Positions 17,605-27,314 of a DNA stretch of 64,000 nucleotides are shown here, in pieces. The DNA lies in NCBI RefSeq assembly GCF_003945385.1, contig NZ_AP018920.1, positions 3,534,001 through 3,598,000 on the forward strand. The letters are read 5' to 3'. Every line of letters begins with the position of its first letter. Within the stretch, counting starts at the first letter, position 1. The translations under genes were made by a program, and so were the position numbers. The stretch is from Pseudonocardia autotrophica. GTDB lineage: Bacteria; Actinomycetota; Actinomycetes; Mycobacteriales; Pseudonocardiaceae. The notes beneath the pieces are model-generated. The model saw only the letters and a list, made by a program, of their open reading frames with translations, was not told the origin of the DNA and ran no database searches.

Positions 17605-18894
17605 GTGGTCTCTCCGCCGTCCTCCACCGCGCCGCAGCGCCCGGCCGTGCTCGACCGGGACCGTCCGCTGGAGCGGATACCGGTCGCCGAACGCAAGGGG
17701 GTCGCCTCGGTCGCGGTCGTGATCGCCGGGTTCGGCTTCTTCACCCCGACGATGATCACCGGCGGTGCGGTCGCGTCGGAGTTCTCCTTCGCGACGTTCG
17801 CGGTGCTCGCCCTGACCGCCGCCGCCGTGCTCGCGCTCTACATCGCCGCACTGGGGATCGCCGCGGGCCGCACCGGGCTGACGACCGTCCTGCTCTCCCG
17901 GCTGGTGCTGGGGCGGATCGGCGGGAAGTGGGCGTCGATCCTGCTCGGTGGCACCCAGATCGGCTGGTACGGCATCACCATCGCGGTGCTCGGCGACCTG
18001 CTCGGTACGGCGCTGGGGGTCCCGACCTGGCCGGTGGTGCTGCTCGGCGGGATCGCGATGGCGGTCACCGCCTACTACGGCTTCCGCGGCATCGAGCTCC
18101 TGTCCTGGATCTCGGTACCGCTGATGACGGCGCTCTGCGTCTGGATCGCGGTGGGCGCGGTCGGCAACGCCGGCGGCTGGTCGGGACTGCTGGCCCAGGA
18201 CGGAGCGGGAACGCTCAGCGTCGGCGCCGCCCTCACCCTGCTGATCGGCACCTTCGTCAGCGGTGGCACCCAGATCGGCAACTGGACCCGGTTCGCCGCG
18301 GGCGGCCGGCTCGCGTTCGGTGTCACCGCGGTGACGATCATGGTCGTGCAGTCGGCGATGCTGCTCTTCGGCGGTATCGGCGCCACCGGGTTCGGCGAGC
18401 CGGACTTCTCCGGCATCCTGATCATGACCGGCTCGATCGGCCTGGCCGTCTTCCTGATCATCTCGAACCTCTGGACGACGAACGACAACGCCGCCTACGC
18501 CTTCGGGGTCGCCGGCGCCGAGCTGACCGGGCGCCCGGACAAGCGCCCCTTCATCGTGGGCGGGGTCGCGCTGGCGATCGTGCTGGCGCTCACCGGCGTC
18601 ACCGACGGCCTCACGACCTTCCTGGTGGTGCTCGGTGTGCTGATCCCGCCGCTGGGCGGGGCGATCATCGGCACCTTCGTCGGGCCGTGGCGGCGCCGGG
18701 ACCCCGGCACCGATCTGGACGCCGTCGGTCCGGTGCGCCTGCCGGGCCTGATCGCCTACCTGGGCGGCACCGCGGCCGCGGTCGCCGGGGCGTGGTTCGA
18801 CCTCGGCATCCCCGCGGTGCAGGGGATCGTGGTGGCGGCACTGCTCGCCGCGCTGCTCCCCGCCGCCACCGGCGCTCGGGCGGTGCAGCTCTGA
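17605..18894 (+). CDS. NCS1-family cytosine/nucleobase permease (CodB-like)
   Basis: 429-residue integral membrane protein with about 12 helices. NCS1 hallmarks include an N-terminal conserved stretch before helix 1 (LERIPVAERKGVASVAVVIAGFGFF), GGTQIGWYGITIAVLGDLLG, FVSGGTQIGNWTRFA and SNLWTTNDNAAYAFG (helix 8 NDN motif). CodB-type carriers import cytosine with sodium or protons; related ones take allantoin, hydantoin or other nucleobases. The start is GTG at 17605 behind GAGG. Its stop overlaps the deaminase start (TGATG), so transport and hydrolysis of one substrate are coupled. Confidence 0.9.
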   Translation: MVSPPSSTAPQRPAVLDRDRPLERIPVAERKGVASVAVVIAGFGFFTPTMITGGAVASEFSFATFAVLALTAAAVLALYIAALGIAAGRTGLTTVLLSRLVLGRIGGKWASILLGGTQIGWYGITIAVLGDLLGTALGVPTWPVVLLGGIAMAVTAYYGFRGIELLSWISVPLMTALCVWIAVGAVGNAGGWSGLLAQDGAGTLSVGAALTLLIGTFVSGGTQIGNWTRFAAGGRLAFGVTAVTIMVVQSAMLLFGGIGATGFGEPDFSGILIMTGSIGLAVFLIISNLWTTNDNAAYAFGVAGAELTGRPDKRPFIVGGVALAIVLALTGVTDGLTTFLVVLGVLIPPLGGAIIGTFVGPWRRRDPGTDLDAVGPVRLPGLIAYLGGTAAAVAGAWFDLGIPAVQGIVVAALLAALLPAATGARAVQL

Positions 18895-20420
18895 TGGCAC
18901 TGGTCATCCGCGACGCCGAGGTCCTGACGATGGACGCCGTCACCGGTGCCACCCCGGTCCGGCGCAGCATCCGGATCGACGGCGACACGATCACCGAGGT
19001 CGGCACCCGGGTGCGGACCGACGACACCGACACCGTGCTCGACGGACGGGACCGGCTGGTCTGCCCCGGCTTCGTCAACGCCCACACCCACTCGTGGGAG
19101 TACCTGGCGAAGGGCCGCTACGACAATCTGCCGCTCGAGCTGTGGATGCTCTACAGCTACCCGATCCTGGGCGCCCGCCCGCTGTCGCCGGACCTGATCC
19201 GGCTGCGCAGCCTGCTGTTCGCGGCCGAGTCGCTGAAGTCCGGGGTGACGACGCTGGTCGACGACGTCCTGGAGACCCCGGCCCAGGATCTCGATCAGCT
19301 CGACGCGGTCGTCGGCGCCTACGACCGGATCGGCATCCGGGCCGACGTCTCCGGACACGTGATCAACCGGCCGTTCGTCGACACGGTCCCGTACGCGGCC
19401 GACCGGCTGCCACCGGCCGTCGTGTCCACGGTGCGGTCCCGGCCGGTGCCGACCGCGCAGGAGTACCTCGACTTCAGTGCGGAGGCGCTGCGGCGGTACC
19501 GGGACCGGGCCGGTGGGCGGGTCCGCTACATGCTCGCCCCGTCCGGCCCGCAGCGCTGCACCGACGACCTGATCACCGGCGCGGCCGAGCTCGCGCCGGC
19601 GCACGACGTGTCGTGCCACATCCACGTGCTGGAGACCAAGGTGCAGGCCGTCACCGGGCGCGAGTTCCACGGCAGCACCCTGGTCGAGCACCTGCGGCGG
19701 ATCGGCGCGCTCACCCCGAACACCACGCTCGCGCACGGCATCTGGGTCACCGACGCCGACATCGACCTGCTCGCCGAGCACGGCTCCGGCGTGGCCCACA
19801 ATCCGGTGTCGAACCTCAAGCTCGGCTCCGGCATCGCACCCTGGCGGCGCTACCACCGGGCCGGCGTGACGCTCGGGCTGGGCACCGACGGCTGCTCCAG
19901 CAGCGACACCCCGCGGATGCACGACGTGCTCAAGGCGGCCGCCCTGCTGCACAAGGTCACCGGGCCCGACCACCACGACTGGCCGCGGGCCGACGAGGTG
20001 CTGCGGGCCGCGACCGCCGGAGGCGCACGGACCGCCCACCGGCACCACGAGATCGGCACGATCGCCCCCGGGATGCAGGCGGACCTGCTCCTCTACGACC
20101 TGGACACGCTCGCCTTCACCCCGCGCAACCGGGCCGAGCTGCAGCTCGTCCACTCGGAGAACGGATCGTCGCTGCGCCGGGTGCTGGTCGCCGGACGCAC
20201 CGTGGTGGAGGACGGCAGGCTGACCACCGTCGACGAGGACGCGCTGCGCGCCGAGCTCGCGGAGCTCATGCCGGGAATCCGGGCCGAGCAGGACCGCCTG
20301 GAACGGGAGAACGACGTCTTCGCCGACGCCTTCGAGTGGATGCACCGCACCTGCGCGGGGGAGGACGTCGGGGTGCACCGCTGGTCCGGCCCGGACCCGT
20401 CGCTCGCCCGGAGCCACTGA
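18894..20420 (+). CDS. TrzA/AtzA-type amidohydrolase (cytosine deaminase-like)
   Basis: 508 residues. Metal-site motifs in order: NAHTHSWEYL (HxH after the first strand), HIHVLET, and the late TLGLGTDGCSSSD containing the Asp that activates water. The C-terminal composite domain ends with LVAGRTVVEDGRL. This is the chlorohydrolase/deaminase branch of the amidohydrolases, which removes amino or other groups from pyrimidines, triazines and purines. Coupled to a CodB-like permease and facing a PucR regulator, it is probably a nucleobase or nucleobase-analogue deaminase. It differs from E. coli CodA in the HTHSWE motif, so cytosine is a guess. Confidence 0.85.
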   Translation: MALVIRDAEVLTMDAVTGATPVRRSIRIDGDTITEVGTRVRTDDTDTVLDGRDRLVCPGFVNAHTHSWEYLAKGRYDNLPLELWMLYSYPILGARPLSPDLIRLRSLLFAAESLKSGVTTLVDDVLETPAQDLDQLDAVVGAYDRIGIRADVSGHVINRPFVDTVPYAADRLPPAVVSTVRSRPVPTAQEYLDFSAEALRRYRDRAGGRVRYMLAPSGPQRCTDDLITGAAELAPAHDVSCHIHVLETKVQAVTGREFHGSTLVEHLRRIGALTPNTTLAHGIWVTDADIDLLAEHGSGVAHNPVSNLKLGSGIAPWRRYHRAGVTLGLGTDGCSSSDTPRMHDVLKAAALLHKVTGPDHHDWPRADEVLRAATAGGARTAHRHHEIGTIAPGMQADLLLYDLDTLAFTPRNRAELQLVHSENGSSLRRVLVAGRTVVEDGRLTTVDEDALRAELAELMPGIRAEQDRLERENDVFADAFEWMHRTCAGEDVGVHRWSGPDPSLARSH

Positions 20421-20439
20421 GCCTGCTGTCCGGTCCTGC

Positions 20440-22044
20440 TCAGGCCCGCCTGCGCGCTCGGACGACGGTGTCGTAGGCGGTGACCTCGTGCCCGTCCGGG
20501 TGCGGCACCGGGTGCGGTCGGGCCTGCGCGACCTGTACCTCCCACTCGGCGTCGTCGAGCTCGGCGGCGAGCTCGAGCTCGTCGGCGAACAGGTCCCGAT
20601 CGTGCGGGCGCCGCAGCGGGCCCTCCAGGTCCTTCGGGTGATGGGCGACCAGCAGCAACGTCCCGCCGGGTGCGACGGCTTCGGCGAGCCGGGCGTAGAC
20701 GGTGCGCCGCAGCTCCGCGGGCAGGTGCAGGTACTGCGCCGTGACCAGGTCGAACGCCCGCTCCGGCAGCTCATCGCCACGCAGGTCGGCCGCCTCCAGA
20801 CGGATCCGGTCGGCCTGGCCCGCCTCCCGGGCGGCACTGCCCGCACGGTCCAGGGCGACCTGCGAGACGTCGGTGCCGGTCACCTGCCAGCCGCGGGCAG
20901 CCAGCCAGATCGCGTCGGCCCCCTCGCCGCAGCCGGCGTCCAGCGCCCGGCCGGGCTGCAGCTCGGCCGCGTCGGTAACCAGCCAGCGGTTCGGGTTCCC
21001 GCTCCACAGGTGCTCCCGGGTCCCGTAGTGCGCGTCCCAGAACCCGGCGGACCACATGTCGACACCGGCATCCCGGTGCTGGTGCTGGTGCTGGTGCTGG
21101 TCGGGCTGCCGTGCGTCGGCGACGGCCCGGGCCACGTCGTCCGCGACCAGGTCCCGGGTGATCGCGGCGCCTGCGGTCACCCCGGCCGCGACGGCCAGCG
21201 GGACGGTCGCCATCGGGTCGGTGACGTTCCCGGCCGCGTACACCCCGGGCACGGTCGTCGCCCCCGTCGGATCGGCCGGCAGATGATCACCCAGCCCGGA
21301 CGGGTGCTCGACGGTGGCGAGTCCCAGGCCGTCGAGGAACCCGGCGCGTGCCCGCGCGGGCGGGGAGACGGTCAGCGCGTCGCAGGCGACGACGTCACCG
21401 GTGGTGAGCCGGACCCCGGTCAGCCGGCCGCCGTCGGACTCGACGCCGGCCACCGGCCCCTCGACGACGGTGATGCCGCGGGCGGCGAACCCGGCCCGCT
21501 GCCCGTCGTCGGGCTGCGGTCCGGTGTGCAGGAACAGCGTGACCGCGTCGGTCCAGCGGGTCAGCAGCTGCGCCTTCATCAGGTCGTGCGGGCCGGTGGA
21601 GAGCACCCCGATCCGGGTGTCGCGGTACTCCCAGGCGTGGCAGAACGGGCAGCCGAACACGGCGCCGCCCCAGTGCCCGGCCAGTCCGTCGAGATCGGGC
21701 AGCTCGTCGCTCAGCCCGGTGGTGACGAGCAGCCGGCGCCCGGTGAACCGGTCCCCGTCGGCGGTGCTCACGCCGAACCCGCCGGACGGGTCGGCGACGG
21801 CGGAACGCACGCGGGCGTCCCGCACGGTGCCGCCGTAGCCGGTCACCTCCGCCCGGCCGATCCGGCCGATCTCGGCGGGCGGCAGGCCGTCGCGGGTGAG
21901 CCAGTTGTGCACGCCCTCGGCGGGCGCGTTGCGCGGGGTGCCGTCGTCGAGCACCAGCACCTGCCAGCGGGCCCGGGAGAGGGTGAGCGCGGCGGACAGG
22001 CCGGCGGCGCCACCGCCGATGACGATCACGTCGTACGAGGTCAT
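20440..22044 (-). CDS. Thioredoxin-reductase-like flavoprotein fused to class I methyltransferase
   Basis: 534 residues, two enzymes in one chain. Residues 1-310 are an FAD/NAD(P) pyridine-nucleotide oxidoreductase: VIVIGGGAAGLSAALTLSRA, the redox pair GCPFCHAWEY (CPFC at the TrxR position) and VPGVYAAGNVTDP before the second FAD contact. Residues about 335-534 are a SAM methyltransferase with ALDAGCGEGADAIWLAARG and FDLVTAQYLHLP. They are joined by a Gln/His linker (QPDQHQHQHQHRD). The fusion is known in actinobacteria; joint function is not settled, though detoxification of reactive thiols, metalloids or small electrophiles is plausible. ATG 22044 (MTSYDVIVIG) is the natural start. It is divergent from an XRE-cupin regulator. 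Confidence 0.88.
   Translation of the reverse strand: MTSYDVIVIGGGAAGLSAALTLSRARWQVLVLDDGTPRNAPAEGVHNWLTRDGLPPAEIGRIGRAEVTGYGGTVRDARVRSAVADPSGGFGVSTADGDRFTGRRLLVTTGLSDELPDLDGLAGHWGGAVFGCPFCHAWEYRDTRIGVLSTGPHDLMKAQLLTRWTDAVTLFLHTGPQPDDGQRAGFAARGITVVEGPVAGVESDGGRLTGVRLTTGDVVACDALTVSPPARARAGFLDGLGLATVEHPSGLGDHLPADPTGATTVPGVYAAGNVTDPMATVPLAVAAGVTAGAAITRDLVADDVARAVADARQPDQHQHQHQHRDAGVDMWSAGFWDAHYGTREHLWSGNPNRWLVTDAAELQPGRALDAGCGEGADAIWLAARGWQVTGTDVSQVALDRAGSAAREAGQADRIRLEAADLRGDELPERAFDLVTAQYLHLPAELRRTVYARLAEAVAPGGTLLLVAHHPKDLEGPLRRPHDRDLFADELELAAELDDAEWEVQVAQARPHPVPHPDGHEVTAYDTVVRARRRA
21075..21101. repeat. Hexanucleotide repeat encoding the His-Gln linker
   Basis: Four contiguous GGTGCT units plus GGT on the plus strand, read on the minus strand as alternating CAC/CAG codons (HQHQHQ). 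The tract is exactly the inter-domain linker of the reductase-methyltransferase fusion and could change length in whole dipeptides without frameshift. Confidence 0.9.
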
Positions 22045-22076
22045 GTCGAACAGGGTGACGTCCTCAGGGAATGGGT

Positions 22077-22102
22077 GGCAAAATATGTTGCCGCAATGGC
22101 AA
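22077..22102. promoter_or_regulatory. Candidate operator, GGCAA/TTGCC triple array
   Basis: GGCAA-N6-TTGCC-N5-GGCAA, three alternating half-sites making two overlapping dyads in the 67-bp gap between the fusion gene and the XRE-cupin gene. The AT-rich centre (AAATATG) stands out against the GC-rich surroundings. It probably binds the divergent regulator and controls both genes. Confidence 0.6.
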
Positions 22103-22111
22103 AGTGCTGGG

Positions 22112-22693
22112 ATGGACGACGCGCTCTCGAGCACCCTGGCCGGTGTCGGCCCCCGGCTCGCCGGACTGCGCACGGCACGCGGAATGACCCTCGCCGACCT
22201 CTCCGAGGTCACCGGCATCTCGGTGAGCACGCTGTCCCGCCTGGAATCCGGCGGGCGCAGGCCCACCCTGGAGCTGCTGCTGCCGATCGCCTCGGCACAC
22301 CAGGTCCCGCTCGACGAGCTGGTCGCCGCCCCGCCGGTCGGGGACCCACGCATCCGGCTGCGGCCCCGCAAGGCACACGGCATGACCATCGTGCCGCTGA
22401 CCGAGCGGCCCGGCGGGCTGCAGGCCTACAAGATGCTGATCCCGTGGCGCGGCGAACAGCCCGATCCGCGGGTGCACGAGGGCTACGAGTGGCTCTACGT
22501 GCTCGACGGCCGGCTGCGCCTGGTCCTGGGTGGACACGACGTCGTGCTCGGTGCGGGTGAGGCGGCCGAGTTCGACACCCACGTCCCGCACTGGTTCGGC
22601 TCCGCCGTGCGGGACGAGGCGGTCGAGGTGCTGAGCCTGTTCGGCCCGCAGGGCGAGCGGGTGCACACCCGCGCCGCTCCCCGGGGCCGCTGA
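22112..22693 (+). CDS. XRE-family regulator with C-terminal cupin domain
   Basis: 193 residues. The N-terminal lambda-repressor-like helix-turn-helix is GPRLAGLRTARGMTLADLSEVTGISVSTLSRLESGGRRPTLELL in two parts (LADLSEVTGIS, STLSRLESG). The C-terminal half is a small beta-barrel cupin (HEGYEWLYVLDGRLRLVLGGHDVVLGAGEAAEFDTHVPHWFG) that would bind a small ligand or metal. The ATG at 22112 is divergent from the reductase-methyltransferase fusion with a strong operator-like array between them, so it is the likely local repressor of that gene and of itself. Confidence 0.9.
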   Translation: MDDALSSTLAGVGPRLAGLRTARGMTLADLSEVTGISVSTLSRLESGGRRPTLELLLPIASAHQVPLDELVAAPPVGDPRIRLRPRKAHGMTIVPLTERPGGLQAYKMLIPWRGEQPDPRVHEGYEWLYVLDGRLRLVLGGHDVVLGAGEAAEFDTHVPHWFGSAVRDEAVEVLSLFGPQGERVHTRAAPRGR

Positions 22694-22730
22694 CCGGCCC
22701 TGCGCCCGTCGGGGTGAGTGCCGCCCCGGA

Positions 22731-24077
22731 TCAGCTGTCGAAGAACGACGGCACGTCCACCGGGCCGCCGGCGTCGGCGAACTCGGCGGCGACGGCGTCG
22801 CGCAGTGCGGCGTCGTGCAGCAGGTCCGCGACCACCAGCGCCAGCCCGATCGCCCCGTCGACGACGCCCCGGTCCCCGCCCGGCCCGCCCGCGGCCTGCG
22901 CGAACCCGACGGTGTGCAGGGCGGTGCCGGGCTCGGCGATCGCCAGCATCGGATGGATCGCCGGGACCCGCAGCGACACGTTCCCGAGATCGGTCGATCC
23001 GGTCTCGGACTCCGGGACCACACCGCGTGGCCACACCGTGCGGCCCCGCTGCGTCTGGTGCACCGCCCAGCGTGCGGCGAGGGTCCGGTTGTGCCGGATC
23101 GGCAGGTACGGCGGATTCGGATCCCAGGTCAGGGTGTAGCCGCAGCCGGTCATCGCGGCGGCGCCGACGGCGATCGCCTGCACCCGGGTGGCGAGGTCGA
23201 GCAACGTCTCCGGGTGCTGGGAACGCAGGTAGTAGCGGGCGCCCGCCCGCTCCGGCACGACGTTCGGGGCCTGCCCGCCGTCGGTGATGATCCCGTGCAC
23301 CCGGTCTCCGTCGGGCAGGTGCTGGCGCAGCATCGCCACGCCCTGATAGGCGAGGACGACGGCGTCCAGCGCGTTGCGCCCCATGTGCGGCTGGGCCGAC
23401 GCGTGCGCGGCGACACCGTGGTAGGTGACCTCGAGCTGGCGCCGCCCCAGAAACGGGTGGTCGGCGATGTCGTGCGCGAACGGATGCACCATCACCGCGG
23501 CGTCGACCCCGTCGAACGCGCCGGCGCGGGCCATCGTCTCCTTGCCGCCGCCGCCCTCCTCGGCCGGCGTGCCGAGCAGCAGCACGGTCCCCGCCGGGGC
23601 GTCGTCGGCGGCGAGCAGCCGGGCCAGCGCCAGGAACGCGCCGACCGCGGCCGAGCAGATGACGTTGTGCCCGCAGGCGTGCCCGATCCCGGGCAGCGCG
23701 TCGTACTCGGCGAGTACCGCGATCGTCGGGCCCGTGCCGCTGCGCCCGATCTCGGCGCGCAGTGCGGTGTCCAGCCCGTACCCCCCGACCTCGGAGCTGA
23801 TCCCGTGCCGCTGCAGCAGTGCGGCGACCGCGGCGGCCGAGCGGTGCTCGGTGAACGCGGTCTCCGGATCGGCGTGCAGACCGTGCGAGAGCTCCAGCAG
23901 CTCGGCGGACAGCGCGTCCACCGCACCTGTCAGCAGCTCCCGCGCGGCGTCCGGGGCTCCGGCGTAGGGCGAGCTGATCGGCTCGGCGGCCGCGGCCCGT
24001 GCGGCGGTCTCGCGGGTGACGGCGTCGTCGTGGGCCCGGCTCGGCTGCAGCGGGGCCTCGTGCTCGGGACAGGTCAC
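22731..24077 (-). CDS. M20-family amidohydrolase (AbgB/aminobenzoyl-glutamate type)
   Basis: 448 residues, cytoplasmic dizinc peptidase/amidase of the M20D group. Motifs include AEYDALPGIGHACGHNVICSAAV (metal ligand Asp/His and the CGHN signature), TPAEEGGGGKETMARAGAF (bridging-Glu pair EE) and the dimerisation insert around HGVAAHASAQPHMGRNALDA. Family members hydrolyse N-acyl amino acids, amidated peptides or p-aminobenzoyl-glutamate. The N-terminal 40 residues are Ala/Glu-rich and unique. It stands alone between two plus-facing genes and the exonuclease; no cognate transporter is adjacent, so the substrate is open. Confidence 0.88.
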   Translation of the reverse strand: MTCPEHEAPLQPSRAHDDAVTRETAARAAAAEPISSPYAGAPDAARELLTGAVDALSAELLELSHGLHADPETAFTEHRSAAAVAALLQRHGISSEVGGYGLDTALRAEIGRSGTGPTIAVLAEYDALPGIGHACGHNVICSAAVGAFLALARLLAADDAPAGTVLLLGTPAEEGGGGKETMARAGAFDGVDAAVMVHPFAHDIADHPFLGRRQLEVTYHGVAAHASAQPHMGRNALDAVVLAYQGVAMLRQHLPDGDRVHGIITDGGQAPNVVPERAGARYYLRSQHPETLLDLATRVQAIAVGAAAMTGCGYTLTWDPNPPYLPIRHNRTLAARWAVHQTQRGRTVWPRGVVPESETGSTDLGNVSLRVPAIHPMLAIAEPGTALHTVGFAQAAGGPGGDRGVVDGAIGLALVVADLLHDAALRDAVAAEFADAGGPVDVPSFFDS

Positions 24078-24096
24078 GCCCCGATCATCGCAGGGC

Positions 24097-25074
24097 TCAG
24101 GAGGCGGCCGCGTCCAGCGCCGTACGCAGCCGCCGCACCGAGGACTCCAGGCCCCAGCGGGCGGCCAGCTCGTCGAGCCGGTCCGGATCGGCCGGTGTGC
24201 GGGGGAGCACGGTGTCCCGGTCCAGATCGACCTGCGCGTCGGTCACCACCCGTACCACCGGCTCGACGACGCCCAGGTAGTCGCTCGCCGCCATCAGCTT
24301 GGCCCGCACCCCGGACGCCATCCGCGTGTCGTCCGGGCGGGTCACCGCGGCGAGCAGCTCGCCCCAGGAGTCGAACCGCCCGACCAGGGTCGCGGCGGTC
24401 TTGGCGCCGACGCCGGGCACCCCGGGCAGACCGTCGGAGGGGTCGCCGCGCAGCATCGCCATCTCCGCGTAGGCCGCACCGGCACGTTCGGTGGGCAGCC
24501 CGAACTTGGCCGCGACCTCCGCCGGGCCCATCAGCTCGGCCCGGTTCAGCCCGCGCCCGATGTAGAGCAGCCGCACCTGCGGCTCGTCCCGGACGATCTG
24601 GATCAGGTCCCGGTCGCCCGACACCGCCAGCACCGGCCCGGTCTCCGCCCGGTGCGCGAGGGTCCCGATCACGTCGTCGGCCTCGTGCCCCTCGGCGCCG
24701 CCGGTGCAGATCCCGGCCGCGGCCAGCACCTCCATGATCACCGGGACCTGCGGGGCGAGCGTGTCCGGCACCTCCTCCGGGACGCCCGCCTCGGCGGTGC
24801 CCGTTCCACCGTCCGCCGGGTCACCCCCGACGACCCGGTGCGCCTTGTAGGACGGCAGCGCCGCCACCCGGAACGCCGGCCGCCAGTCCAGGTCGAGGCA
24901 CGCCACCAGCTCCCGTGGACGGTGCTCGGTGACCAGCCGGGAGATCATGTCGGTGAACCCGCGCACCGCATTGACCGGTGTCCCGTCGGGTGCGGTGATG
25001 CTCTCCGGCACACCGAAATAGGCACGGAAGTACATACTCGCGGAGTCCAGCAGCATCAGCGGGCGGTCGCTCAT
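24097..25074 (-). CDS. 5'-3' exonuclease (stand-alone PolI N-terminal-like)
   Basis: 325 residues of the FEN/PolI exonuclease fold without a polymerase. Active-site acidic motifs are visible: [48 protein letters not shown] and [21 protein letters not shown], the last being the helix-3-turn DNA grip. It should remove RNA primers and flaps, parallel to PolA. Mycobacteria have the same gene near helY (Rv2090 as I recall), so this is backbone. ATG 25074 chosen; an in-frame ATG 18 bp upstream (MPDSPA) is possible but lacks family support. Divergent from the GAF-ANTAR gene over 66 bp. Confidence 0.93.
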   Translation of the reverse strand: MSDRPLMLLDSASMYFRAYFGVPESITAPDGTPVNAVRGFTDMISRLVTEHRPRELVACLDLDWRPAFRVAALPSYKAHRVVGGDPADGGTGTAEAGVPEEVPDTLAPQVPVIMEVLAAAGICTGGAEGHEADDVIGTLAHRAETGPVLAVSGDRDLIQIVRDEPQVRLLYIGRGLNRAELMGPAEVAAKFGLPTERAGAAYAEMAMLRGDPSDGLPGVPGVGAKTAATLVGRFDSWGELLAAVTRPDDTRMASGVRAKLMAASDYLGVVEPVVRVVTDAQVDLDRDTVLPRTPADPDRLDELAARWGLESSVRRLRTALDAAAS

Positions 25075-25140
25075 GGCCGGTGAGTCTGGCATTCGTACCC
25101 CTGGGGGAGCGCCCTGCCACCACCGGTTCGGCATGATGGG

Positions 25141-25980
25141 GTGGTGGAGCACAGCGGGACGGCCCCGGTGAGCCGGGGCGAGCAGGAGTGGACCGTGGAC
25201 CGCGACGGATTCGTACTGGCACAGGAGCGGACCGGGCACGCGGAGGACGGTCTGGTCGCCGCCGGCCCGCTGGCCAGGGAATTCACTGCTCTCACCGGGG
25301 AGCTGCTGTCGTCCGGCTCGGTCGCCGACATCCTCGCGAGGGTGGTGGCGGCGGTCCATCGGGTCGTCCTGGCAGCCGACCTGGTCAGCGTCACCCTGCG
25401 GGATGCCGACGGCACCTTCCACACGCCCATCGAGACCGGCCCGGCCGCGTCCGACATCGACGCCGCCCAGTACCGCAGCGGCCGCGGGCCGTGCGTGGAG
25501 TCCGCGCGGGCCGACGGCCCGGCCCTGGCCTACTCCGACGACCTGCGCTCCGAGGAACGCTGGCCGGAGTTCTCCGAGGCCGCCGTCGGGCACGGCTACC
25601 GGTCGGTGCTGGCGACCTCGCTGGTCCCGGACGCACTCCCGCCGCGGCTGCCCGGCGCCCTCAACGTCTACGCCCGTTCCGCCGGTGCGTTCGTCCCGGC
25701 CGACCGGGACCGGCTGCTGCTGCTCTCCACACACGCCACCCTGGCCCTGGCCACCTGCACCGCGGTGTCCGCCGCAGGCCTGCAGGAGGCCCAGCTGCGC
25801 CAGGCGATCGCCTCCCGCGACGTCATCGGGCAGGCCAAGGGGATCCTGATGGCACGCCGAGGGCTCACCGCGGACGCCGCGTTCGACGTGCTCCGCCGCA
25901 CCTCGCAGGATCTCAACGTCAAGCTCGTCGAGCTGGCCGGGACACTCGCCGCGCAGCCGTCCGCACTCGACAGGGAGTGA
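25141..25980 (+). CDS. GAF-ANTAR domain antitermination regulator
   Basis: 279 residues. Residues about 45-185 form a GAF sensor ([31 protein letters not shown] start, [13 protein letters not shown] middle). Residues about 205-268 form an ANTAR helix bundle ([43 protein letters not shown]...). ANTAR domains bind paired hexaloop RNA hairpins and prevent termination; the GAF part senses an unknown signal. The start is GTG 25141 or the next GTG (25144). It intervenes between the exonuclease and dipeptidase genes. No adjacent twin-hairpin target was recognised. Confidence 0.9.
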   Translation: MVEHSGTAPVSRGEQEWTVDRDGFVLAQERTGHAEDGLVAAGPLAREFTALTGELLSSGSVADILARVVAAVHRVVLAADLVSVTLRDADGTFHTPIETGPAASDIDAAQYRSGRGPCVESARADGPALAYSDDLRSEERWPEFSEAAVGHGYRSVLATSLVPDALPPRLPGALNVYARSAGAFVPADRDRLLLLSTHATLALATCTAVSAAGLQEAQLRQAIASRDVIGQAKGILMARRGLTADAAFDVLRRTSQDLNVKLVELAGTLAAQPSALDRE

Positions 25981-26074
25981 CCGGTGAGGACGTGACGGTT
26001 CTCGCGGACCGCAGGTCCACACCGGTACCCGGGCGGCGGTCGCACACCGCGCGTGCCCGCATACGCTGCGAACC

Positions 26075-27202
26075 ATGACCGACGCCGTCGCCATCGAGCT
26101 GCTCGCCGACCGACTCCGCCGGGCCGGTGAGCACGCCGCCGAGCAGGGCACCGACGTGCTCTTCCTGACCCCGGGTACCGACCTGCGGTACCTGACCGGA
26201 TTCGAGGGTTCGTCGCACGAGCGGCTGACCTGCCTGGTCGTCCCGGCTGCCGGGCACCGCGCCCCACCCGCGCTGGTCGTCCCGTCGCTGGAGGCACCCG
26301 GGCTCGCCGGGCTCCCGCTGGAGGCCCTCGGCATCGACCTGGTCACCTGGACCGACGGCGAGGACCCGTACCTGCTGGTCAGTGACCTCGCGGGCGGCCC
26401 GACCCGGGTCGCGGTGGACGACGACATGCAGGCCCGGCACGTGCTCGGCCTGCGGAACGCCTTCCCGGACGTGCCGCAGTCCCTCGGTGGCGCCGTGCTG
26501 CGCGAGCTGCGGATGCGCAAGGACCCGGCAGAGGTGGCCCGGCTGCGCGCCGCGGGCGAGGCCATCGACCGGGTGCACGCGCGGATCGGCGAGTGGCTGA
26601 AGCCGGGCCGCACCGAGGCCGCGGTCGCGGCCGATATCGCCGAGGCGATCGTCGCCGAGGGGCACACCGAGGCGGCGTTCATCATCGTCGGGTCCGGGCC
26701 GAACGGCGCCAGCCCGCACCACGACGTGTCCGACCGGGTGATCGAGGCCGGCGACGTCGTCGTCATCGACATCGGCGGTCCGCTCCCGGACGGCTACAAC
26801 TCCGACTGCACCCGGACCTACGCGGTGGGCGGCGAGCCCGGCGCGGACGTGCGGGAGACCTACTCGGTGCTGCAGGAGGCCCAGGAGCGCGCCGTCGCCG
26901 CGGTACGTCCCGGGGTCACCGCCGCGGCGATCGACCGTGCCGCCCGCGAGCACATCGCGGCCGCCGGGCACGGGGCGCACTTCATCCACCGGACCGGCCA
27001 CGGCATCGGCCTGGACGTGCACGAGGAGCCCTACATCGTCGATGGCAACGACCTGGTCCTCGAGGAGGGCATGGCGTTCTCCGTGGAGCCCGGCATCTAC
27101 CAGGCCGGACGGTGGGGCGCGCGGATCGAGGACATCGTCGTGGTGACCGCGGACGGTGCGGAGCGGCTCAACCGCAACTCGCGCGACCTGGTCGTCGTCT
27201 AG
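26075..27202 (+). CDS. M24-family Xaa-Pro dipeptidase (PepE/PepQ type)
   Basis: 375 residues. Creatinase N-terminal domain to about residue 140, then the pita-bread catalytic domain with all metal ligands visible: [21 protein letters not shown] (two Asp), [15 protein letters not shown] (His), [23 protein letters not shown] (two Glu). It cleaves X-Pro dipeptides, recycling proline from peptide breakdown. The ATG at 26075 gives the expected length. It corresponds to the mycobacterial pepE position next to the exonuclease gene and ends the first conserved block; transcription is likely independent of GAF-ANTAR, whose stop is 95 bp upstream. Confidence 0.92.
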   Translation: MTDAVAIELLADRLRRAGEHAAEQGTDVLFLTPGTDLRYLTGFEGSSHERLTCLVVPAAGHRAPPALVVPSLEAPGLAGLPLEALGIDLVTWTDGEDPYLLVSDLAGGPTRVAVDDDMQARHVLGLRNAFPDVPQSLGGAVLRELRMRKDPAEVARLRAAGEAIDRVHARIGEWLKPGRTEAAVAADIAEAIVAEGHTEAAFIIVGSGPNGASPHHDVSDRVIEAGDVVVIDIGGPLPDGYNSDCTRTYAVGGEPGADVRETYSVLQEAQERAVAAVRPGVTAAAIDRAAREHIAAAGHGAHFIHRTGHGIGLDVHEEPYIVDGNDLVLEEGMAFSVEPGIYQAGRWGARIEDIVVVTADGAERLNRNSRDLVVV

Positions 27203-27314
27203 GGAAGGCTCGCCGTGACGCCGGCGGGCGGACCGTGGAGTTCGCCCGGCCGGCAGGTCCCGGGTCGGCGAACAGCAGCGCGGCCAAGCGCCTCGCCGTC
27301 GAGGGAGGGTGTCG

